From an uncultured Xanthobacteraceae bacterium (GTDB lineage: Bacteria; Pseudomonadota; Alphaproteobacteria; Rhizobiales; Xanthobacteraceae): 5,047 bases of DNA. Location of the stretch: the NCBI GenBank assembly GCA_955652195.1, contig CATPBC010000194.1, positions 1-5,047 of the forward strand. Reading direction: 5' to 3'. The notes below the pieces were generated by a model. It did no database searches and had not been told where the DNA came from. It saw only the letters and a list, made by a program, of their open reading frames with translations. Shown in pieces: positions 1 through 5,047 of the stretch. Position numbers and translations under genes: made by a program. Within the stretch, counting starts at the first letter, position 1; the number at the start of each line of letters is the position of its first letter.

Positions 1-1085
1 CTCGCCTGCCGCCGGAGGCAATTGCCATGCAATGGCCGCCGGTGAGCGCCGTCGTACCGGCGCGGGACGAAGCCGAAACTGTCGGCGAGACCGTCGGCTC
101 GCTGTTACGCCAGGACTATCCGGGAACGTTCAACATAATCCTGGTCGACGATCAAAGCCGCGACGCCACCGCCGGCGTCGCGCGCGAGGCCGCGGCGGCG
201 CTTGGCGCCAGCGAGCGCCTGACCGTTATTTCGGGGCGGCCCCTGCCAGCAGGCTGGACCGGCAAGCTGTGGGCGCAGCAGCAGGGGGTGGAATTCGCCT
301 GCAGCATGCCACATGCCCCGGATTATTTGCTCTTTACCGATGCGGATATTGTTTTTGAACCCGGCGCGGTCGCTTCGCTCGTGGCGCGGGCAGGGCATGA
401 GCATCTGGTGCTTAATTCGCTGATGGTGAAATTGCGCTGCAAGAGTTTTGCCGAGCGCATGTTCGTGCCGGCGTTCGTTTTTTTCTTTCAGATGCTCTAC
501 CCGTTCGCTTGGGCCAATGACCCGCGGCGAGAAACCGCGGCGGCGGCCGGCGGCTGCATGCTGGTGCGCCGTGACGCGTTGCAGACGGCTGGCGGCTTGG
601 CGGCGATCCGCGGTGCGCTGATCGACGATTGCGCGCTGGCGAAGCTTCTCAAGCCGCAGGGGCCGATTGCGATCGCACTCACCGAGCGCGCGCACAGTCT
701 GCGCGCTTATCCTTCAGTTCATGATATTCGCAGCGTGGTGTCGCGCACCGCTTATGCGCAGCTTGGCTATTCGCCGCTCTTGCTGGCCGGCACGATTTTA
801 GGTCTGTTGCTTACTTATATCGCGCCGGTCGCGCTCGCGGTCTTTGCGGAAGGCTTTGCGCAATTCGCCGGCATTTTCTCCTGGGCCGTGATGGCAGGTG
901 CGTTCCGGCCGATCTTGCGATTTTACGGCATGTCGGCCTTAACGTCCTGGCTGTGGGCGGCGGCGCTGCCGGCAATCGCCGCAATGTATATGGCGTTCAC
1001 GATGGATTCCGCCTATCAGCATGCGCGCGGCCGCGGCGGTATGTGGAAAGGCCGCGCACAAGGCAATATTTCCGAACTGCGATGA
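1..1085 (+). CDS. hpnB: Hopanoid-cluster glycosyltransferase HpnB, 5' end cut by window
   Basis: This is a family 2 (GT-A fold) glycosyltransferase of the hopene-associated HpnB type. The frame is open from base 3 with no stop before ATG 27, and residues encoded at 3-26 (RLPPEAIA) read as the usual linker before the catalytic domain. The true start, and probably an N-terminal membrane helix typical of the family, therefore lie upstream; 360 residues are visible. Counting from M at base 27, the GT2 landmarks are VVPARDEAE (9-17), the nucleotide-binding LVDD (39-42), the metal-binding TDAD (104-107) and an acidic IDD (199-201) in the position of the catalytic base. Hydrophobic segments at about 146-163, 250-274, 278-292 and 303-325 suggest membrane anchoring. 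Its stop overlaps the hpnC start (ATGA). Donor and acceptor sugars cannot be read from sequence, and the family role in hopanoid synthesis is inferred from gene context only. Family assignment is firm; function is not. Confidence 0.93.
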   Translation, partial: RLPPEAIAMQWPPVSAVVPARDEAETVGETVGSLLRQDYPGTFNIILVDDQSRDATAGVAREAAAALGASERLTVISGRPLPAGWTGKLWAQQQGVEFACSMPHAPDYLLFTDADIVFEPGAVASLVARAGHEHLVLNSLMVKLRCKSFAERMFVPAFVFFFQMLYPFAWANDPRRETAAAAGGCMLVRRDALQTAGGLAAIRGALIDDCALAKLLKPQGPIAIALTERAHSLRAYPSVHDIRSVVSRTAYAQLGYSPLLLAGTILGLLLTYIAPVALAVFAEGFAQFAGIFSWAVMAGAFRPILRFYGMSALTSWLWAAALPAIAAMYMAFTMDSAYQHARGRGGMWKGRAQGNISELR

Positions 1086-1966
1086 TTGACGCCAGCGCCT
1101 TACGTTCAGGCAAGGGCCACCGGGACGAAAATTTCCCGGTTGCTTCCTTTCTTATTCATCCGCGCCATCGCGAGGTGATCCGGGCCTTCTATTATTTCGT
1201 ACGCACGGCGGACGATATTGCCGACCATGCGACGCTGCCGCCGGCCGAGAAGCTGGCGTTGCTCGATCGTCTGCAGGCCGGACTCTTGGGCGGCAATGCC
1301 GAGGATGCCGTTGCCGTGCGCTTGCGCGCCGCGCTCGCCGCGCGTGGCCTGTCGGCCAAGCACGCGCAAGACCTGATTGCCGCATTCAAGCTCGATGTCA
1401 CCAAGCTGCGCTATCGCGATTGGGACGATCTCATTTCTTATTGCGCGCTCTCCGCGATGCCGGTCGGCCGCTTTGTGTGCGACGTCCACGGCGAGAGCCA
1501 CGCGCTCTGGCCCGCCAATGATGCGCTATGCGCCGCCTTACAGATCATCAATCATCTGCAAGACTGCGGCGACGATTATCGCAAACTCAACCGCGTCTAT
1601 GTTCCACAGGACGCCTTGGCTGCGAGCGGCGTCAGCGTCGAGACGCTGGGTGCCGAGCGCGCGTCGCCGGCGCTTCGCGAATGTCTTAACCGGCTTGCCG
1701 CGCGCACCGAGTTGCTTTTAAGCGAGAGCGATGGCTTTGCCGCCGCGATCAACGACTGGCGGCTCGGTCTGGAAGTCGCCGTGATCAACACTTTGGCGCA
1801 CCGGCTCACACGAATCCTGCGCCGGCGCGATCCACTGAGCGAGAAAGTTCATCTCGGCGACGTAGTCGAGGTTGCTAGCGGCACGCTGGTCGCCATTTTA
1901 CGCGGCGCTTCGCAGCGTCTCGGCCGGCGGCTGTTTGCCACCGCGCACAAGTCGCGGGGTGCGTGA
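1082..1966 (+). CDS. hpnC: HpnC, hydroxysqualene synthase (squalene synthase-like)
   Basis: HpnC is a 294-residue member of the trans-isoprenyl diphosphate (squalene/phytoene) synthase family. In characterised bacteria it converts presqualene diphosphate, made by HpnD, to hydroxysqualene. The N-terminus GKGHRDENFPVAS (10-22) is typical of HpnC and separates it from HpnD. The first aspartate-rich motif is DDIAD (44-48). The second is DCGDD (161-165) within INHLQDCGDDYRKLNRVYVP (156-175). YCALSAMPVGR (120-130) is the conserved helix between them. The frame is open further upstream to an ATG at 953, but that reading lies inside hpnB. The ATG at 1082 overlaps the hpnB stop (ATGA) and places the conserved N-terminus correctly. 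No good Shine-Dalgarno sequence lies just upstream (AAGG at 1060-1063 is too far), so translation is probably coupled to hpnB. The enzyme probably acts at the inner face of the membrane, where its lipid substrate sits. Length is normal and both metal-binding motifs are intact. Confidence 0.95.
   Translation: MIDASALRSGKGHRDENFPVASFLIHPRHREVIRAFYYFVRTADDIADHATLPPAEKLALLDRLQAGLLGGNAEDAVAVRLRAALAARGLSAKHAQDLIAAFKLDVTKLRYRDWDDLISYCALSAMPVGRFVCDVHGESHALWPANDALCAALQIINHLQDCGDDYRKLNRVYVPQDALAASGVSVETLGAERASPALRECLNRLAARTELLLSESDGFAAAINDWRLGLEVAVINTLAHRLTRILRRRDPLSEKVHLGDVVEVASGTLVAILRGASQRLGRRLFATAHKSRGA
1955..1959 (+). promoter_or_regulatory. Weak candidate ribosome binding site for hpnD GTG start
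   Basis: The purine run in CGGGG ends seven bases before the GTG at 1967. It is the only G-rich stretch at a suitable distance and fits poorly to the AGGAGG consensus. Together with the stop directly before the GTG, it supports a start at 1967. Reinitiation by ribosomes finishing hpnC is the alternative way to reach this start. Confidence 0.3.
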
Positions 1967-2785
1967 GTGGGCGAACCGACACAGGCGGCGGCGCGCGCCT
2001 CCGGCAGCTCGTTCTATACCGGCATGCGGATCCTGCCGCGCGCCCAGCGCGAGGCAATGTTCGAAATCTACGCCTTCTGCCGCGCCGTCGATGATATCGC
2101 CGACGATCCGGGCCCGCGCGAGCCGCGGCTTGCGGCGCTGGCGAAATGGCGGAGCGATATCGATGCGGTCTATGCGGTCGCGCCGACGCCGCTCGCCGGC
2201 CTGGCGCGGGCAGTGCGCGAATTCGATCTGCAGCGCGAGGATTTTCTCGCCATCATCGACGGCATGGAGATGGATGTCGTTACCGATATTCGCGCGCCCG
2301 ATGGCGCGACGCTTGACCTTTATTGCGACCGGGTCGCTTGCGCCGTCGGCCGGCTTTCGGTGCGGGTCTTTGGCATGGCGCGCGAGACGGGATTGGCGCT
2401 CGCCCATCATCTCGGCCGCGCCTTGCAGCTGACCAATATCTTGCGCGATCTCGATGAGGACGCGGCAATGGGCCGGCTCTATCTGCCGCGCGAGGCGCTG
2501 CGCGATGCCGGGATCATCAGTACCGATCCGCATACCGCGCTGTCGCATCCGCTGCTCGATCATGCCTGCGGCGTCGTCGTCGCTCTGGCGAAAGCAGAGT
2601 TTGCCGCCGCCAATGCACTCATGGCGCGGACACCGCGCCGCATCGTGCGCGCGCCGCGCATTATGGCGCAAGCCTACCGGCTCATTCTCGACCGGCTGAT
2701 CGCGCGGGGTTTTACGCCGCCGCGCGCGCCGGTGCGCCTGCCGCGCGCAAAAATCTTGCTCATCGTGCTAAGCAATCTCCTGTAA
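1967..2785 (+). CDS. hpnD: HpnD, presqualene diphosphate synthase
   Basis: HpnD is a 272-residue paralogue of HpnC in the same squalene/phytoene synthase family. In characterised systems it condenses two farnesyl diphosphates to presqualene diphosphate, the committed step toward squalene. Family landmarks are SSFYTGMRILP (14-24), AIYAFCRAVDDIADD-like residues (34-47) with the first Asp motif DDIAD at 42-46, YCDRVACAVGRLSVRVFG (119-136), and LTNILRDLDED (155-165) with the second motif DLDED at 161-165. The C-terminus is hydrophobic (residues 262-272) and may touch the membrane. The start is GTG at 1967, immediately after the TGA of hpnC, and the frame cannot extend upstream because that TGA is in the same frame. 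The next in-frame ATG (residue 20) would cut into the conserved SSFY region, so GTG is the best start. The stop overlaps the hpnE ATG by one base (TAATG). HpnC and HpnD could be confused by similarity alone, but the N-terminal signatures distinguish them. Confidence 0.95.
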   Translation: MGEPTQAAARASGSSFYTGMRILPRAQREAMFEIYAFCRAVDDIADDPGPREPRLAALAKWRSDIDAVYAVAPTPLAGLARAVREFDLQREDFLAIIDGMEMDVVTDIRAPDGATLDLYCDRVACAVGRLSVRVFGMARETGLALAHHLGRALQLTNILRDLDEDAAMGRLYLPREALRDAGIISTDPHTALSHPLLDHACGVVVALAKAEFAAANALMARTPRRIVRAPRIMAQAYRLILDRLIARGFTPPRAPVRLPRAKILLIVLSNLL

Positions 2786-4086
2786 TGGCCCGCACCGTCC
2801 ATATTATCGGCGCCGGTCTCGCCGGCCTGTCCGCCGCCGTCAAGCTCGTCGCATTGGCCGATCGCGTCGTGCTGCATGAAGCCACCGCTTTCGCCGGCGG
2901 CCGCTGCCGTTCCTATTATGACGCGTCGGTCGGCATGACGATCGACAACGGCAATCATCTTCTGCTCTCGGGCAATCGCGCGGCGCTCGCCTTTGTGCGC
3001 GCGATCGGTTCCGGGCATCGCCTGATCGGTCCGCCGGCCGCCGAATTCCCGTTTGTCGATCTAGAAAGCCGCGCCCGTTGGACGCTGCGTTTCAATGACG
3101 GCCGTCTGCCGCTTTGGATTTTCGATGCCACGCGCCGCGTGCCGGGCACGCGCGTCGGCGATTACCTATCCTTGGCGCGGCTGTTGTGGCCGGGATCCGG
3201 CAAGACTGTCGGCGAAACGATTGCCTGCAAGGGTCCGCTTTACGCGCGGCTGATCGAGCCGTTCCTGCTCGCCGCGCTCAACATCGATCCGCCTGACGGT
3301 TCGGCCAAGCTCGCCGCGGCCGTGATCCGCGAGACGTTGGCCGCCGGCGGTCGGGCGTGCTGGCCGCTGATCGCACGCGATGGCTTGGCCGCGACTTTGA
3401 TCGACCCGGCGTTGGACTATCTGCGCGCGCGCGGCGCGCTGATCCAGCTCGAGCATCAGCTCCGCGCGATGCGGTTCGGCGCGCAGCGTATCGAAGCACT
3501 CGATTTCGGCAATGAGATCGTTGCGCTTGCCGACAGCGATGCGGTGATCCTTGCCGTACCGCCTTATGCCGCCGCGTCGCTGGTCCAAGGCCTGATCGTG
3601 CCGAGCGAGTTTCGCGCCATCGTCAATGCGCATTTCCGCATCGACCCGCCGGCTGGCCAGCCGCCGATCCTCGGCGTGCTCAGCGCCACGACGCAATGGA
3701 TTTTTACGTTTCCGGGCCGGCTGTCGGTCACGGTCAGCGCCAGCGACCGCTTGCTCGATACGCCGCGCGAGCAATTGGCGCAAACCATCTGGGCGGAAGT
3801 GGCGGCGGCAACCGGGCTGCCATCCACTGTGCCGGCTGCATTACCGCCTTGGCAGATCGTGCGCGAACGCCGCGCCACTTTCGCCGCAACCCCGGCACAG
3901 GATCAAAAACGCCCGGACGCGCAGACGCGCTGGCGCAATCTCTTGCTCGCCGGCGATTGGACAAATACCGGTTTGCCCGCGACCATCGAAGGTGCGATTC
4001 GGTCCGGCAACCGCGCCGCCGAACTCCTCGCCGCCAATACGCCGTTGACGACGGCGCCAAAGATTCCGCCAATGATTCCGCCATGA
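2785..4086 (+). CDS. hpnE: HpnE, FAD-dependent hydroxysqualene reductase (squalene-associated desaturase-like)
   Basis: HpnE is a 433-residue flavoprotein of the amine oxidase/phytoene desaturase superfamily. Despite the older label 'squalene-associated desaturase', characterised HpnE reduces hydroxysqualene to squalene, the last step before cyclisation. The N-terminal Rossmann motif is GAGLAGLSAA (9-18), followed by the acidic ribose-binding E32 and AGGRCRS (37-43), the usual FAD-binding start of this superfamily. DNGNHLLL (54-61) is the HpnE form of the next conserved block. IEPFLLAALN (157-166) is typical of the substrate region. The C-terminal FAD motif is LLLAGDWTNTGLPATIEGAI (386-405), followed by SGNRAAELL (407-415). 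The last 15 residues are a Thr/Pro-rich tail ending in IPPMIPP, encoded by a short tandem repeat. The start overlaps the hpnD stop (TAATG), with no visible Shine-Dalgarno sequence, so coupling is likely. The stop overlaps the shc ATG. Length and cofactor motifs are normal. Confidence 0.95.
   Translation: MARTVHIIGAGLAGLSAAVKLVALADRVVLHEATAFAGGRCRSYYDASVGMTIDNGNHLLLSGNRAALAFVRAIGSGHRLIGPPAAEFPFVDLESRARWTLRFNDGRLPLWIFDATRRVPGTRVGDYLSLARLLWPGSGKTVGETIACKGPLYARLIEPFLLAALNIDPPDGSAKLAAAVIRETLAAGGRACWPLIARDGLAATLIDPALDYLRARGALIQLEHQLRAMRFGAQRIEALDFGNEIVALADSDAVILAVPPYAAASLVQGLIVPSEFRAIVNAHFRIDPPAGQPPILGVLSATTQWIFTFPGRLSVTVSASDRLLDTPREQLAQTIWAEVAAATGLPSTVPAALPPWQIVRERRATFAATPAQDQKRPDAQTRWRNLLLAGDWTNTGLPATIEGAIRSGNRAAELLAANTPLTTAPKIPPMIPP
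4062..4084 (+). repeat. 12-bp tandem duplication at the hpnE 3' end
   Basis: GATTCCGCCAAT at 4062-4073 is followed directly by GATTCCGCCAT at 4074-4084, two units in tandem with the second one base short of a perfect copy. In the hpnE frame they encode IPP-M-IPP, the last seven residues. The second copy also contributes the AT of the shc ATG at 4083. Two further GATTCC words, at 4104 and 4116, are also 12 bases apart, inside the first codons of shc. The unit length is a multiple of three, so gain or loss of a copy would keep frame. Confidence 0.6.
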
Positions 4087-5047
4087 CGGTGATGAGCGAA
4101 CTCGATTCCCATATCGATTCCGCAACGCAGGCGCTGCTCGCGCAGCAGCACGCCGATGGGCATTTTCTATTCGAGCTCGAGGCGGACGCCACCGTCCCGG
4201 CGGAATATGTGCTGCTGCGTCACTATCTCGGCGAGCCAGTCGATGCGGCGCTCGAAAGTGGCATTGCCGACTATCTGCGTCGCAATCAAGGCGCGCATGG
4301 CGGCTGGCCACTTTTTTGCGACGGCGCCTTCGACATGAGCGCGACGGTGAAAGCCTATTTTGCGCTCAAGATGATCGGGGATCCGCCGCAGGCTGAACAC
4401 ATGCGGCGTGCGCGCGACGCGGTACGCCTGCGCGGCGGCGCCGAGCGCAGCAATGTCTTCACGCGCTGCCTGCTGGCGCTCTACGGCATTATTCCGTGGC
4501 GCGCGGTGCCGGTGATGCCGGTCGAGATCATGCTGCTGCCGAAATGGTTTCCGTTCCATCTCGACAAAATCTCATACTGGAGCCGCACGGTGATCGTGCC
4601 GCTTTTGGTGCTGATGGCGAAGAAGCCGTGCGCCCACAATCCGAAAGGGATCGGCATCACCGAGCTGTTTCTCGAGCCGCCGCAGCAGCTCGGGCCGACG
4701 CCGAAGGCGCCGCAGCAGAAGGCGTCGTGGTTCTGGTTCTTTCGCGTGGTCGACGATGCTTTGCGTGCGATCGAGCCGTGGTTTCCGAAAAGTATGCGCC
4801 AGCGCGCCATCGATCGCGCCGCCGCTTGGGTCGAGGAGCGCTTGAACGGCGAAGACGGGCTCGGCGCGATTTTTCCCGCTATGGCCAACAGCGTGATGAT
4901 GTTCGCCGCGCTCGGAGTTCCGGCCGACGATCCGCGGCGCGCCATTGCGCGCAAATCGATCGACAAGCTGCTCGTGGTGCACGACGACGAAACCTATTGC
5001 CAGCCTTGCGTGTCGCCGATCTGGGACACCGGACTTGCCTGCCATGC
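4083..5047 (+). CDS. shc: Squalene-hopene cyclase, N-terminal half, 3' end cut by window
   Basis: Squalene-hopene cyclase (HpnF) folds linear squalene into pentacyclic hopene and diplopterol as a monotopic membrane enzyme. The frame is open with no stop from 4083 to the end, giving 321 of roughly 650 expected residues. Family features are HFLFELEADATVPAEYVLL (27-45), a QW repeat QGAHGGW (69-75), a probable channel or membrane-contact segment near 166-178 (WSRTVIVPLLVLM), and YCQPCVSPIWDTG (305-317). W314 and W166 probably match active-site tryptophans W312 and W169 of the Alicyclobacillus enzyme, judged from memory. The first QW-like repeat, QHADGHF (22-28), has Phe where Trp is common. The catalytic DxDD aspartates lie beyond the window, so activity cannot be confirmed. 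ATG 4083 overlaps the hpnE stop (ATGA); a second in-frame ATG at 4092 is an equally plausible start, three codons later, and neither has a strong ribosome binding site. Confidence 0.95.
   Translation, partial: MTVMSELDSHIDSATQALLAQQHADGHFLFELEADATVPAEYVLLRHYLGEPVDAALESGIADYLRRNQGAHGGWPLFCDGAFDMSATVKAYFALKMIGDPPQAEHMRRARDAVRLRGGAERSNVFTRCLLALYGIIPWRAVPVMPVEIMLLPKWFPFHLDKISYWSRTVIVPLLVLMAKKPCAHNPKGIGITELFLEPPQQLGPTPKAPQQKASWFWFFRVVDDALRAIEPWFPKSMRQRAIDRAAAWVEERLNGEDGLGAIFPAMANSVMMFAALGVPADDPRRAIARKSIDKLLVVHDDETYCQPCVSPIWDTGLACH

Noticed and set aside
27..29. ATG 27 as the true start of hpnB
   Set aside because: The frame is open upstream to the window edge and encodes a plausible family linker (RLPPEAIA); HpnB proteins usually carry an N-terminal membrane segment that is absent here.
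953..1081. Upstream extension of the hpnC frame to an ATG at 953
   Set aside because: The extra 43 residues lie inside the hpnB coding region, are Arg/Gly-rich out-of-frame sequence and match no HpnC N-terminus; the conserved start is at 1082.
1872..2432. 186-residue + strand frame across the hpnC/hpnD junction
   Set aside because: It is a low-complexity Arg/Ser/Ala-rich alternate frame over two well-supported genes.
1898..2671. 257-residue open frame on the - strand opposite hpnD and the end of hpnC
   Set aside because: It is Arg/Ala/His-rich with no recognisable motif, lies opposite genes with clear family motifs, and is expected by chance from GC-rich codon bias.
3166..3783. 205-residue open frame on the - strand opposite hpnE
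   Set aside because: Its composition is that of an antisense shadow (Arg/Gln/Ala-rich), with no domain and no initiation signal.
4481..5045. Two open frames on the - strand (157 and 161 residues) opposite shc
   Set aside because: Both mirror the cyclase coding region, overlap each other in different frames and show no family features; the + strand frame is unmistakably squalene-hopene cyclase.
1..5047. Promoters, terminators, RNA genes, mobile elements or a CRISPR array
   Set aside because: Coding regions overlap or abut throughout, leaving no intergenic space; I saw no spaced direct repeats, no hairpin followed by a T run and no tRNA-like pattern.

Overview
The window is a slice of a bacterial hopanoid (squalene/hopene) biosynthesis operon. 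It carries five genes on the + strand in the order hpnB-hpnC-hpnD-hpnE-shc(hpnF). The DNA is GC-rich with a GC-biased third codon position. This gene order, and the style of the proteins, points to an alphaproteobacterium, probably of the Rhizobiales/Hyphomicrobiales (the group with Bradyrhizobium, Rhodopseudomonas and Beijerinckiaceae). That placement comes from recalled family resemblance, not from a search, and I cannot name a genus.

Layout: 1-1085 is the 3' part of hpnB, a membrane-associated family 2 glycosyltransferase whose N-terminus lies upstream of the window. 1082-1966 is hpnC, 1967-2785 is hpnD and 2785-4086 is hpnE, all complete. 4083-5047 is the first half of shc, which runs off the right edge before its catalytic DxDD region. 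Every base is coding. The four junctions are an ATGA overlap, a TGA directly followed by GTG, a TAATG overlap and another ATGA overlap. There is therefore no room for internal promoters or terminators between genes, and the block looks like one translationally coupled transcript whose promoter is upstream of the window.

How the genes work together: in characterised systems HpnD condenses two farnesyl diphosphates to presqualene diphosphate, HpnC turns this into hydroxysqualene, and HpnE, a flavoenzyme, reduces hydroxysqualene to squalene. Shc then cyclises squalene to hopene (and diplopterol) at the membrane. HpnB travels with the cluster, but its biochemical role is not established as far as I know.

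I found no RNA genes, mobile elements, CRISPR arrays or attachment sites. The system is known. The points worth a second look are small: the in-frame abutment of the paralogues hpnC and hpnD, the lack of clear ribosome binding sites at three junctions, a 12-bp tandem repeat at the hpnE/shc junction, and the orphan glycosyltransferase.
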